A stretch of DNA of 64,000 nt from Flavonifractor sp. AGMB03687 (GTDB taxonomy: Bacteria; Bacillota; Clostridia; Oscillospirales; Oscillospiraceae). The stretch covers positions 394,041 through 458,040 of the forward strand of contig NZ_JADKZI010000004.1 in NCBI RefSeq assembly GCF_017811815.1, given 5' to 3'. This document shows, piece by piece, positions 32,714 through 41,567 of this stretch; the stretch's first letter is position 1, and each line of letters starts with the position of its first letter. The notes under the pieces were generated by a model that did not search any database, was not told where the DNA came from, and was given only the letters and a program-made list of their open reading frames with translations. Both the position numbers and the translations under genes were made by a program.

Positions 32714-33106
32714 TCATTTAATCTGTGCAAAGTCGTAGGCCTCTTTGATCCAGGTAAAGAGCTGCTGGTCCATCTCCTCAACAGAGGACACCACCACATG
32801 GTGGGTCCACCGGTTGGGATAGGGCTCCACCGCCACGGCGATCCGCTGGTGGTCCACACGGTGAGCCAGGCCGAAGGTGACCAACAGACAATGCTTGGGC
32901 CACTCCTTCTTCCGCCGGACCGGCAGCGAAACGGCAGCAAACAGGTGGCGGCCGTAAAAGCTGATCTGGCTCTTCTGCACCTTGACCGACGCCTCTGGCA
33001 CCACCGCCGACATCCGGGCGAACAGGGCCTCATAGAGCGTAAGCTCCTCCGGATGGCCCTCAAAATAGCGGAGCATATCGTCCTCATAGTAGTCCGGCAG
33101 TTTCAT
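32714..33106 (-). CDS. DUF5655-like small protein
   Basis: A 130-residue soluble protein (MKLPDYYEDDMLRYFEGHPEELTLYEALFARM). The middle (VKVQKSQISFYGRHLFAAVSLPVRR) and end (HHVVVSSVEEMDQQLFTWIKEAYDFAQIK) look like the DUF5655 fold, which is common in Firmicutes with no known function. The start is ATG 33106, with GAGGGGA upstream. It lies 25 bases after the EFR1 gene in the same direction and is probably co-transcribed. Confidence 0.72.
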   Translation of the reverse strand: MKLPDYYEDDMLRYFEGHPEELTLYEALFARMSAVVPEASVKVQKSQISFYGRHLFAAVSLPVRRKKEWPKHCLLVTFGLAHRVDHQRIAVAVEPYPNRWTHHVVVSSVEEMDQQLFTWIKEAYDFAQIK

Positions 33107-33131
33107 GTTTTCCCCTCCTCTGCCGCAGCCG

Positions 33132-33887
33132 TTATGCCTGCTCATCCGGGCACTGATAGCGGGGCTTTCCCCGGCTGGCCCTGCCGTACTCAATGGCCTG
33201 GGCCGGACAGCCGCAGATGCAGGCCATGCAGTGGGTACACTGCTTGCCCCACACCGGTCTGCCGCCCTCCATCCGGATATTGCCCAGCGGGCAGTCCTTC
33301 TGGCACTTGCCGCAGGAGATACAGGCATCCGACACGGTAAATGCCTTCGCCTTCACCAGGAAGCGATAGAACAGGGTATTGACCGGGCCCGACTTCAACT
33401 TATCCACAAATCCGGCCTTATGGTGGGGAAACTCCTGTCCCGCTCGGATCAGGGCGGCTCCTCGCTCCAGCGTGGGTCTGGCCGCGGCCACAATCTGCGC
33501 TGCCTCTTCCGGGCCCGGCACGGAAAACATGGCAACATAGTTTTCAGGCATCACCACCGGCAGCGTGCCCCGGTCATGCAGCCCCTTCTCCTGGCACAGC
33601 TTCCGGTTATAGGCGGACGCGTTGCCGATATCTTCGCCGCAGGTCATGACAAAATACGCATCCCGGCTGCCGGAAAAGCTGCTGCTCCGGATCATGGACT
33701 CAAATACCCGGGGCAGCTGCCAGCCGTAGGTGGGCGCCACAAAGACCCAGGGCTTCCCGGAGACAAATTCACCGGCGATCCCCTCCCGGATCAGATGAAA
33801 GACATCCCTGCATTCGTCGTCCAGCAGCCGGGCCAGCATGTGAGCGCAGTATCGGCTGTTTCCCGTCCCGGAAAAAAATAGGATCAT
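33132..33887 (-). CDS. EFR1 family ferredoxin (flavodoxin-like domain plus 2x 4Fe-4S)
   Basis: A 251-residue protein. The N-terminal flavodoxin-like domain starts MILFFSGTGNSRYCAHMLA. The C-terminal part has two ferredoxin motifs, CISCGKCQKDCP and CTHCMACICGCP. EFR1 proteins are electron carriers of uncertain partner in Clostridia. It sits upstream of the DUF5655 gene. Confidence 0.9.
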   Translation of the reverse strand: MILFFSGTGNSRYCAHMLARLLDDECRDVFHLIREGIAGEFVSGKPWVFVAPTYGWQLPRVFESMIRSSSFSGSRDAYFVMTCGEDIGNASAYNRKLCQEKGLHDRGTLPVVMPENYVAMFSVPGPEEAAQIVAAARPTLERGAALIRAGQEFPHHKAGFVDKLKSGPVNTLFYRFLVKAKAFTVSDACISCGKCQKDCPLGNIRMEGGRPVWGKQCTHCMACICGCPAQAIEYGRASRGKPRYQCPDEQA

Positions 33888-33990
33888 GGCCGGTTCCCCT
33901 TCCCTGCATTCCTTGTTGTCCTACAGTATATCAGATTTTCAGGCCGCTTAACAGCAGATGGAAAAACTTTTCTTCCGGCAAAACCGGTGG

Positions 33991-34019
33991 TTGCGCAGGC
34001 CGTCCCGCTCGTATATAAT
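33991..34019 (+). promoter_or_regulatory. Promoter of the large TPR protein gene
   Basis: TTGCGC (33991-33996) and a consensus TATAAT (34014-34019) are 17 bases apart. The start site would be near 34026, leaving a leader of about 185 bases. Confidence 0.75.
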
Positions 34020-34039
34020 ATAACTACCATTCTTTCAGA

Positions 34040-34170
34040 TTGGTTCTTAATGGAGACCCGTCACTCATACATGGGAGTTCCCACTATGAACAGGACGCTT
34101 TGCCACAACCAAAGGCCGCGAAAAGCTGCCGCCGGACCATCGGCGGTTGGCTTTCCGCGGCCTTTTTGTA
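34040..34170 (+). ncRNA. Structured leader RNA with terminator, unassigned
   Basis: TTGGTT (34040-34045) can pair with AACCAA (34107-34112) to close a domain that contains the hairpin CATA/TATG with inner TGGG-AGTT-CCCA (34066-34088). A strong terminator follows: AAAGGCCGCG (34111-34120) pairs with CGCGGCCTTT (34156-34165) around an inner GCCGCCG/CGGCGG stem, ending in T5. The closing helix and the terminator share bases 34111-34112. I do not recognise a known riboswitch class. Confidence 0.6.
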
Positions 34171-34210
34171 CATGACAAGATTATCCCGGCCGGAGCAAGG
34201 AGGAAACCGC

Positions 34211-37200
34211 ATGGAATTACTGGAGCAGTGCCAGCTTTGGAATCAGAACAATGAGTATCAGCGGATCATTGACGCACTGGAGGCCATCCCCGCTGAAAGC
34301 CGCACCCCCGAAATGGACAGCGAGCTGGCCCGGGCCTACAACAACATTGCCGGGCTGGAGGACAAAGCCCTCTTCCGAAAGGCCCTGGACCTTCTGAAGC
34401 CCCACGAGGACTATTTTAAAGGGGACCACTTCTGGAATTTCCGTATCGCCTACGCCTACTACTATCTGGACCAGGAGGGTCCTGCCCTCCGCTACTTCCA
34501 GCAGGCCCTGGAGGCCCGACCCGGCGATACCGACACCATGGAGCTCATCGAGAGCTGCCGCAAGTGCCTCACCCTGCCCCGGTTTGAGACCAGCTTTCTG
34601 GAGCGGACCCGGCAGGCCTGGCAAGCCTTTGAGGCGAGCGAAGCGGAACTGCGCCGCATCATGGATACGGATGCGGCGCGCCAGCGGGGCCAGGAGATAA
34701 TTGCCCGGTGTGAGGAAATCCTGCATCCAGCATTGGCTGATGTCTCCTTCGAGCTGGGCTTCAACGGCAGCAAATATGAGCTGATCCTGACGCCGGAGGG
34801 GGTCCGGCTCAAGCTCTTTGAACTGGTGTGCTTCCAGCGTCACGCCCCCGCCGGGGTGCTAGAGCACTGGAACATCGTGGTGGGCCGCCAGCCCACCCCC
34901 GACTGCAGTCTGCGCATGGACGGCTGGGAGCTCTCCGGCGACGACGTGCAGGTGTGGCCGGAGCGGCTGGAGGGCGACCGGGTGGGGCTGACCCTCTACT
35001 GTGAAAAGCTGCTTCCTCTCCTCCGGGAGGATGAGGGCAAGGCCTGGTGGATGCTGTTCACCCTGACGGACCAGGCGCTGGGCGAGATCCCCCACATGCG
35101 CTATGTAGAGCGCTTCCAGGTAGCCGACCTTCCGCCGGAGGGGCCCTCCATCCCCCTCTCCAGGCTGTCCTCTGCCCTGGAGGACATGGGGCTCTGCCTG
35201 TCCCTGGACGCCCAGGGATATCTGGAGAGCTACACCACCTATCAGATGGAACCGGAACAGGACCCGGACGCCGATTGGCGGCTGGACATTTCCGTGGGCT
35301 CCACCTGCTGCACCCCGCTTATCAACGACTATCTCAGCGGCGAGAGCGATGGCATGGACGAGCTCCACCAAAACGGCGCGGTGGCCGGCTTCTTCTGCTA
35401 TCCCCTGGAGGACTTTACCGGCGAGAACCGCAGCCAGCAGCTCTTCGCCTTCCGGGACGCACTGGAGGAGGCCCTTACCGCCCAGGCCGGTGAGGACGCC
35501 CTGACCCTCACCGGCGGCGCCACCGGTCTCTACTGCGGCTATGTGGACTTCATTGCCTGGGACCTGGATGCGGTGCTCAGCGCCGCCGCCGACTTCTTCC
35601 AGAACTCCCCCCTGTCCTGGGCCAGCTTCCACACCTTCCGTCGGGATGTGGGCACCGTCCGACTGCTGAGCCGGGACGATGAGCCGCCGGAGGTCCACCC
35701 GGAGACAGGCTCCCTCCTGTCTCCGGAGGACATTGCCACTCTGGAATCTTTTTCCGGCGACTCCAGAGGCTACTTTGGCCGGATGCTGGACTTCCTGCAA
35801 AACTTTATGAACGCCGGCGTGCAGGAGGGCCGCTTTACCAAACGGCAGGCCCGCCGGGACCTGCAAATCGCTCTGTGGTATGCCTATGCCTGCAACAATA
35901 TGGACGAGTACCGCTTCTACTATCAGGCCGCCCAGTGGATGCCCGACTCCGAGGAGAACGCCAAGGGCTGCGCCACCTGGTACTACCGCTACTCCGCCGC
36001 GCTGATGTACTGCGGCAGACTGGAGGATGCCCAAAGGTATGCCGAGCTGGGCGCTCAGGAGGAGCCGGACTACCCCTGGATCTGGCTTCAGGTGGCCAAG
36101 CTGCGCAGCCACTTTGGGGACCCGGAGGGGGCCCTGGATGCCGTACAGCAGGGCCTGGCCCTGGAGCCCGGGGACTATGAGTTCCTCACCCTGCGGGGGG
36201 AGATTCTGGCTGGCGCCTCCCTGGAACAGATGGAGTACCACTGGATCAATCCCGATCTGGACCGGGCCCTCCAGGACGGTGCGGACGAGGGGGCCGACGA
36301 AAAGCTGCGCTCCATTTCCTGCATCACCACCGATCCGGATGGGCTTGCCGCCTTCCATCAGATTTTTGCCCCCGATCCGGAGGATTTTGAAACCGACACT
36401 CCCTACTGCACCTTCCACCGCTCTGTCCAGGGCCACGAGGTGGAGGTGGTCTTCCGCATGAATCAGGCAGGCCTTTCCAAGCAGCAGCCCCAGTGGTTGG
36501 CCACTCAGAAGGCCCGACTGGACAGCGGCAGCTGGCTCACCTGGACCACACCCCAGGAAGAACGCTGCACCCTGGAGACTGTTCTCCTTGACTTGGACAA
36601 CCAGGTCACCCTGCTGTACAGCCACACCGCTGGGAAGGTGAAACGGTACTTCTATGTCCGCCTGGAGGAGGACGGCACCCCCGGCGACTGGGAGGAACTC
36701 AACACCAAAGCCGCCCCCGCCGTGGAGCACTACACCGAGGCCGAGATGGAGGCGGTGGAGGACCACATCACACGGTATTTCGGCCCCTTTGAGAACGTGT
36801 GGCACGAGCTGGAGTCCCCGGACATCCACGTGGACATCTGCCTGATCCCGCCGGGAGAGGACCGGGATTACTACACCCTGGTGACCATGGGTATGGGTGC
36901 CCACGCCATGCATGTGCCCCAAGAGCTGGCCGAGCACAAGCTGGAGCGGGCGGAGCTGGCCATCGCCCTGCCGCCGGACTGGAAGCTGGACCAGGAGTCC
37001 CTGGCCGATGAGAACTGGTACTGGCCGGTCCGCCTGCTGAAGATCCTGGCCCGGCTGCCCATCAGCTCGGACACCTGGCTGGCCTGGGGCCACACCATGG
37101 ACAACCAGGAGCCCTTTGCCGACAGCACCCAACTGAGCGCCGCCATTCTGGTCGCTCCCCAGCGGGTGGAGGAGGAGGGCTTTGTCTGCACCCTGCCCAA

Positions 37201-37840
37201 CGGGGAGGAGGTCAACTTCTACCAGGTGATCCCCCTCTACTGGGAGGAGCTGCAATATAAACTGTCCCACAGCGCCGACGAGCTGCTGGAGCGCATGGAG
37301 GGCGTCAGCTTTGTGGTCAGCCCCGACCGTCCCAATGCGCTGGAGGGCGTAGCCATGTCAGAGGAAGATGGATTGCTGGACGACGGCGCCGGTCACCTGC
37401 AATCTATCCGTGAGAAGCACCTGCCGGTGGACGAGCTAGCCGCCTACCACCACATGGCTATCTATCTGCGGTGGTGCATCGAGCACGACCTCATGAGCCT
37501 GGCCTTCCTGGAGCAGTACGGCAGTCTTGTCCAGCGCTTCCAGTCCGACTTCTCCCACCTGGATCTCAGCGCCTTTATCCGGGACGAGTTGAACGGCACC
37601 CTACCCCTGGCCCTCTTCGACCAGGAGGGGCAGGCTTTCGGCTGCTTCTACTACGGCGGAGCGGGCGACTGCTCCTACCCTGCCGACGTGGATGACTATG
37701 CCCTGCGCTATTTCGGCCCAGAGCGCTGCGCCGGAGAATTTCAGGACGAAGCCTACCTCTTCCTCCCCCATGACGAGGCCTGCTACCAGGCCCTGGCCGC
37801 CATCATCCAGCAGCGGTGGGACCACTGGAGCGAAGCATAA
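34211..37840 (+). CDS. Very large TPR / suppressor-of-fused domain protein, function unknown
   Basis: A 1209-residue soluble protein with no signal peptide or membrane helix. Residues about 1-120 hold TPR-like helices (LARAYNNIAGLEDKALFRKALDLLKPHEDYF, ALRYFQQALEARPGD). A second TPR block lies near 560-670 (ALMYCGRLEDAQRYAELGAQEEPDYPWIWLQVAKL). Residues about 860-1040 look like a suppressor-of-fused (SUFU) domain (YYTLVTMGMGAHAMHVP, RAELAIALPPDWKL). The remaining parts are unrecognised. The start is ATG 34211 with AAGGAGG upstream. Proteins of this type often act as scaffolds or as immunity factors near toxins, but no toxin is seen beside it. It is monocistronic. Confidence 0.75.
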   Translation: MELLEQCQLWNQNNEYQRIIDALEAIPAESRTPEMDSELARAYNNIAGLEDKALFRKALDLLKPHEDYFKGDHFWNFRIAYAYYYLDQEGPALRYFQQALEARPGDTDTMELIESCRKCLTLPRFETSFLERTRQAWQAFEASEAELRRIMDTDAARQRGQEIIARCEEILHPALADVSFELGFNGSKYELILTPEGVRLKLFELVCFQRHAPAGVLEHWNIVVGRQPTPDCSLRMDGWELSGDDVQVWPERLEGDRVGLTLYCEKLLPLLREDEGKAWWMLFTLTDQALGEIPHMRYVERFQVADLPPEGPSIPLSRLSSALEDMGLCLSLDAQGYLESYTTYQMEPEQDPDADWRLDISVGSTCCTPLINDYLSGESDGMDELHQNGAVAGFFCYPLEDFTGENRSQQLFAFRDALEEALTAQAGEDALTLTGGATGLYCGYVDFIAWDLDAVLSAAADFFQNSPLSWASFHTFRRDVGTVRLLSRDDEPPEVHPETGSLLSPEDIATLESFSGDSRGYFGRMLDFLQNFMNAGVQEGRFTKRQARRDLQIALWYAYACNNMDEYRFYYQAAQWMPDSEENAKGCATWYYRYSAALMYCGRLEDAQRYAELGAQEEPDYPWIWLQVAKLRSHFGDPEGALDAVQQGLALEPGDYEFLTLRGEILAGASLEQMEYHWINPDLDRALQDGADEGADEKLRSISCITTDPDGLAAFHQIFAPDPEDFETDTPYCTFHRSVQGHEVEVVFRMNQAGLSKQQPQWLATQKARLDSGSWLTWTTPQEERCTLETVLLDLDNQVTLLYSHTAGKVKRYFYVRLEEDGTPGDWEELNTKAAPAVEHYTEAEMEAVEDHITRYFGPFENVWHELESPDIHVDICLIPPGEDRDYYTLVTMGMGAHAMHVPQELAEHKLERAELAIALPPDWKLDQESLADENWYWPVRLLKILARLPISSDTWLAWGHTMDNQEPFADSTQLSAAILVAPQRVEEEGFVCTLPNGEEVNFYQVIPLYWEELQYKLSHSADELLERMEGVSFVVSPDRPNALEGVAMSEEDGLLDDGAGHLQSIREKHLPVDELAAYHHMAIYLRWCIEHDLMSLAFLEQYGSLVQRFQSDFSHLDLSAFIRDELNGTLPLALFDQEGQAFGCFYYGGAGDCSYPADVDDYALRYFGPERCAGEFQDEAYLFLPHDEACYQALAAIIQQRWDHWSEA

Positions 37841-37852
37841 AACCGCAAACAA

Positions 37853-37897
37853 AAAACCGCTGTCCCAGCTCAAAAGCTGGGACAGCGGTTTTTTGTT
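37853..37897. terminator. Bidirectional terminator
   Basis: AACCGCTGTCCCAGCT and AGCTGGGACAGCGGTT pair perfectly around CAAA, flanked by A and T runs, between the TPR gene and the convergent lactaldehyde reductase gene. Confidence 0.92.
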
Positions 37898-37900
37898 TGG

Positions 37901-39049
37901 TTACATCAGACCTCTGTAGAGGGCCTCGATCTCCTCCACGCTGGTGTCTCTGGGATTGCCGGGGCAGCAGGCATCGGCGAAGGCGGACTCCGCCAGGAAG
38001 TGCACGTCCTCTTCCTTCAGGATGCCCTTCAGGTCGGCGGGGATACCCACATCGGCGGAGAGCTGCTTGACAGCAGCAATAGCGGCCTTGCGGGCCTCCT
38101 CCAGCGGCATCTCGTCGATGCCAGCCACGCCCATGGCCTTGCCGATGGCCCGGTAGCGCTCGCCGGAATAGTCGGCGTTGTACTCCAGACCGGTGGGCAG
38201 CAGGATGGCGCAGGCTACGCCGTGGGGGGTGTCATACAGGGCGGACAGGCCGTGAGCCATGGAGTGGACAATGCCCAGGCCCACATTGGAGAAGCCCATA
38301 CCGGCGATGTACTGGCCCAGAGCCATACCCTCCCGGCCCTCGGGGGTGTTTTCCACCGCGCCCCGCAGGTTCTGGGAGATGAGGCGGATGGCCTCCAGGT
38401 GGAACATGTCGGAGATGGCGCAGGCACCCTTGGTAATGTAGCCCTCGATGGCGTGGGTCAGAGCGTCCATACCGGTGGCGGCAGTCAGGCCCTTGGGCAT
38501 GGAGGACATCATGTCGGGATCCACCACGGCCACCTCGGGGATGTCGTTGGCGTCCACGCACACGAATTTACGCTTCTTCTCCACGTCGGTGATGACGTAG
38601 TTGATGGTCACCTCAGCGGCAGTACCGGCAGTGGTAGGCACGGCAATGGTAAACACCGCGTGCTTCTTGGTGGGGGCCACACCCTCCAGAGAGCGCACAT
38701 CGGCGAACTCCGGATTGTTGATGATGATGCCCACCGCCTTGGCGGTGTCCATGGCGGAGCCGCCGCCAATGGCCACGATGCAGTCGGCGCCGGAAGCCTG
38801 GAAGGCGGCCACGCCGCTCTGCACGTTCTCAATAGTGGGGTTTGCCTTGATGTCGGTATATACCTCATAGGCAAAGGCGGCCTTGTCCAGCAGATCGGTC
38901 ACCTTGGCCACCACACCAAAGCGAACCAGATCCGGGTCGGTGCACACCAGTGCCTTCTGATAGCCCCGGGAAGTGAGCTCAGGCACGATGTTTTCGATCG
39001 CACCCTTTCCATGATAAGAAATCGTATTCAGGACAATGCGGGTCGCCAT
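37901..39049 (-). CDS. fucO: Iron-containing alcohol dehydrogenase, lactaldehyde reductase (FucO-like)
   Basis: A 382-residue group III alcohol dehydrogenase (MATRIVLNTISYHGKGAIENIVPEL). The nucleotide segment is IVAIGGGSAMDTAKAVG. The metal-binding region shows DALTHAIEGYI and HSMAHGLSALYDTPHGVA with the expected histidines. The closest match by pattern is lactaldehyde:propanediol oxidoreductase. It would make 1,2-propanediol from lactaldehyde, the substrate of the pdu operon nearby, or work in reverse. The start is ATG 39049 with GGGGA seven bases upstream. It has its own promoter and terminator. Confidence 0.88.
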   Translation of the reverse strand: MATRIVLNTISYHGKGAIENIVPELTSRGYQKALVCTDPDLVRFGVVAKVTDLLDKAAFAYEVYTDIKANPTIENVQSGVAAFQASGADCIVAIGGGSAMDTAKAVGIIINNPEFADVRSLEGVAPTKKHAVFTIAVPTTAGTAAEVTINYVITDVEKKRKFVCVDANDIPEVAVVDPDMMSSMPKGLTAATGMDALTHAIEGYITKGACAISDMFHLEAIRLISQNLRGAVENTPEGREGMALGQYIAGMGFSNVGLGIVHSMAHGLSALYDTPHGVACAILLPTGLEYNADYSGERYRAIGKAMGVAGIDEMPLEEARKAAIAAVKQLSADVGIPADLKGILKEEDVHFLAESAFADACCPGNPRDTSVEEIEALYRGLM

Positions 39050-39091
39050 AACATGATCCCCTTTCACAAATTGTGGGTTAGCTGAAATCCA

Positions 39092-39125
39092 GCTATAACC
39101 TATCACAACTTGTTTCCCAAAACAA
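39092..39125 (-). promoter_or_regulatory. Promoter of fucO with palindrome over the -35
   Basis: On the minus strand TTGGGA (39115-39120) and TATAGC (39092-39097) are 17 bases apart. The dyad TTGTTT-N4-AAACAA (39110-39125) covers the -35. It resembles a Rex redox operator, but it is two bases shorter than the usual 18-base site. Confidence 0.5.
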
Positions 39126-39174
39126 GGTCACGGCAACAAAAGGCACCATATGCGCAAAATATGGAATCCTCTGC

Positions 39175-40533
39175 TCAGACCAGATTGCCCAGCAGGTATT
39201 TGAAGATGAATACCAGGGAAATGCCGTAGGTGAGCAGGGACACCTCCCGGCCCTTCCCCCGGACCAGCTTGATGATGCTGTAGCTGATGAAGCCGAAGGC
39301 GATGCCGTCGGAAATGGAGTAGGCGAAGGGCATAACCGCAATGGTCAGGAAGGCAGGCACAGCACACTCCATGTCGTCCCAGGGGATGGAGATGGCGCTG
39401 CGCATGGTGAGCACACCCACGATGATGAGCGCGGGCGCGGTAGCGGCGGCCGGGATGATACCCGCCACCGGAGCCAGAAACACCGAGAACAGGAAGAGCA
39501 CGCCCACCACCATGGAGCTCAGGCCGGTGCGGGCACCCTCGGCGATGCCGGTGGAGGACTCGGCGAAGGTGGTGACAGTGGAGGTGCCGATGCAGGCGCC
39601 GCAGCAGGTGGCCAGGGCGTCGGCAATCAGAGCCCGGTCGCCCCGTCCGTCCTCATCGGCCAGCCCCGCGTTGGCGGACAGGCCCACCAGGGCCCCCAGG
39701 GTATCGAAGCAGTCCACAATGGCAAAGCTGATCACCGCCGTCAGCAGGGGCAGCAGGCCCTTGCTGAACACGCCGCCCAGGTCCAGCTGGAAGAACACCG
39801 GGGCCAGGGTCACATGCTCCATGGTGACGGTCTCGGGGATCTGGGTCACCCCGGCGGGCAGTCCCAGCAGGGTAGTTACCAGGATGCCGATGACCACCGC
39901 ACCCTTGACCCGGAAGGCCATCAGAATGGCGGTAAGCAGCAGGCCCACCAGGGTGAGCAGGCCCTGGGCGTTCCACACCCGCTGCCCGTCCACCACCATG
40001 GACAGCTGCAGGGCGGGCACCGCGCCGCTGATGGAGATGAGCCCCACGTTAAGCAGGCCGATAAAGGCAATAAACAGACCGATGCCCGCCGAGATGGCGT
40101 GCTTCAGAAAATCCGGAATGGAAGCGATCAGCTGTTTCCGCAGGGGCGACACCGAGATGGCCAGGAAGAGCAGGCCGCTGAGCAGCACAATGGCCAGGCC
40201 CTCCTGCCAGGTATAGCCCATACCCAGGCAGACAGTGTAGGTGAAAAAGGCGTTGAGTCCCATACCGGGGGCCTGGGCGAAAGGCACGTTGGCCAGCAAT
40301 CCCGTCAGGAAGCAGCCGATGGCCGCCGACACACAGGTGGCCACCAGCACTGGCCCCCACAACTCCGCCGGCATGGCCGGGAAAAAGGGTTCCGCCGCGG
40401 TACCCACATTGGCACACAGGGTATTGGGGTTGACGAAGATGATGTAGGCCATGGCAAAAAACGTGGTGATACCGCCGATCACCTCACGCCTCACCGTACT
40501 GCCTCGCTGGGAAATCGAAAAGAACCGTTCCAT
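39175..40533 (-). CDS. NCS2-family purine permease (guanine/hypoxanthine/adenine, AzgA-like)
   Basis: A 452-residue transporter with about 12-14 helices: N-terminal GGITTFFAMAYIIFVNPNTL, then PGMGLNAFFTYTVC, SFAIVDCFDTLGALVG and GTSTVTTFAESSTGIAEGARTG. These are hallmarks of the AzgA subgroup of NCS2 purine/proton symporters. The strong start region lies beside a hairpin at 40583-40611. It is not functionally linked to its neighbours as far as can be seen. Confidence 0.93.
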   Translation of the reverse strand: MERFFSISQRGSTVRREVIGGITTFFAMAYIIFVNPNTLCANVGTAAEPFFPAMPAELWGPVLVATCVSAAIGCFLTGLLANVPFAQAPGMGLNAFFTYTVCLGMGYTWQEGLAIVLLSGLLFLAISVSPLRKQLIASIPDFLKHAISAGIGLFIAFIGLLNVGLISISGAVPALQLSMVVDGQRVWNAQGLLTLVGLLLTAILMAFRVKGAVVIGILVTTLLGLPAGVTQIPETVTMEHVTLAPVFFQLDLGGVFSKGLLPLLTAVISFAIVDCFDTLGALVGLSANAGLADEDGRGDRALIADALATCCGACIGTSTVTTFAESSTGIAEGARTGLSSMVVGVLFLFSVFLAPVAGIIPAAATAPALIIVGVLTMRSAISIPWDDMECAVPAFLTIAVMPFAYSISDGIAFGFISYSIIKLVRGKGREVSLLTYGISLVFIFKYLLGNLV

Positions 40534-40582
40534 ATGACTCCTCTCCTTACCTCTCAGGGATATGCACCAGCCTCAAAGAGAA

Positions 40583-40611
40583 TATACCGCCGCAGAATGT
40601 GCGGCGGTATA
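40583..40611 (-). terminator. Stem-loop at the end of the pdu operon, probable terminator
   Basis: TATACCGCCGCA and TGCGGCGGTATA pair around GAATG, between the last pdu-operon gene and the purine permease. The T run on the minus strand is weak (TATTCTCTTTG), so termination may be incomplete. Confidence 0.6.
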
Positions 40612-40626
40612 GTTACTCTCTTATGG

Positions 40627-41550
40627 TCACTTCTCTTCCTGCGCTTCCATGGTCCGGACCGGCTCCTCCGCCGTCAGCTTCTTGCGGTGGAACCCCAGCG
40701 AATAACGCCGCCGTCCCGGCTCCAGGGGCTGTTCCACCCGCCGGTTGGTGCGATATTTGAGACTGGCACCCACCGACAATCCGCCGATGGCCAGTCCTCC
40801 CACCACACCCAAAATGGGATTGACCGCCAGCAGACCGCCGAATAGGAAATTCAGGGTAACGCCCACCAGGGAGATGATACTCAGCAGGCGGGCACTGCGG
40901 TTGATGTTGTTGTTGACAATGGACGTATAAGTATCAAAGTCCTTGATGACGGTATTCTTGGTCAGTTCGTACCGCTCCTCCAGGAACTTGAATTCCAGCA
41001 TGACCTGGCCCTGGAGCACGTAGCTGTTCTGCATCTGCATGGGATAGTAGCCCTTGTCGATGTGGGCCAGGATCTCCTTCACCGCAATGACCATGTTGCC
41101 GCACTGGGTATAGCTGCGCCGGAAATCCAGCAGCTGATAGGTGCCGGTGTTGTCCAGCCGGTTGTCCAGATTATCCTCCAGCTGCTTCATGGCGTCGGCA
41201 CAGCCGGAAATATAGGCGGACAGGTCCTGTATCTTGAATTGCAGGGCATACATCAGCAGCTGGCCGATGTACTTGACCTGTTTGTCCGCCAGAAAGCGGA
41301 CAAAGCTGCCGGTGGGCGACTCCTCCAGCACCACATTGGTGTCCACCTGCCGCAGGCGAAGGACGCCGGGCTCGCTGTGCAGGCCGTAGAGCAGTTCCAG
41401 CACCAGGTTGTCTCCCTCCAGGTACATCCGGTCCTGGGTGACCTGCAGCTCCACCGGGGCGGTAAACACACAGTAGGAACTGCCCGCCAGGCCCTCCGCC
41501 TCGCTGTAGCGTCCGCGGTTCATGGCCAGAAGAAATGTATGGGTATCCAA
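40627..41550 (-). CDS. Unknown membrane-anchored protein, last gene of the pdu operon (TTG start)
   Basis: A 307-residue protein starting LDTHTFLLAMNRGRYSEAEG from TTG 41550, which has GAGGAGG seven bases upstream. An N-terminal beta-rich part is followed by a long helical region (ILAHIDKGYYPMQMQNSYVLQGQVMLEFKFLEERYELTKN). Two hydrophobic helices near the end follow (LLSIISLVGVTLNFLFGGLL and IGGLSVGASL), then a basic tail. The shape recalls CorA/RMD1-type proteins, but the CorA GMN motif is absent. It may tether the compartment or the GTPase PduV to the membrane. That is speculation from gene order. Confidence 0.6.
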   Translation of the reverse strand: MDTHTFLLAMNRGRYSEAEGLAGSSYCVFTAPVELQVTQDRMYLEGDNLVLELLYGLHSEPGVLRLRQVDTNVVLEESPTGSFVRFLADKQVKYIGQLLMYALQFKIQDLSAYISGCADAMKQLEDNLDNRLDNTGTYQLLDFRRSYTQCGNMVIAVKEILAHIDKGYYPMQMQNSYVLQGQVMLEFKFLEERYELTKNTVIKDFDTYTSIVNNNINRSARLLSIISLVGVTLNFLFGGLLAVNPILGVVGGLAIGGLSVGASLKYRTNRRVEQPLEPGRRRYSLGFHRKKLTAEEPVRTMEAQEEK

Positions 41551-41567
41551 GGGGTATCCTCCTCGTC

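Noticed and set aside
34859..37270. An 803-codon open frame on the minus strand
   Set aside because: It is antisense to the large TPR/SUFU gene, without a ribosome site or recognisable domain.
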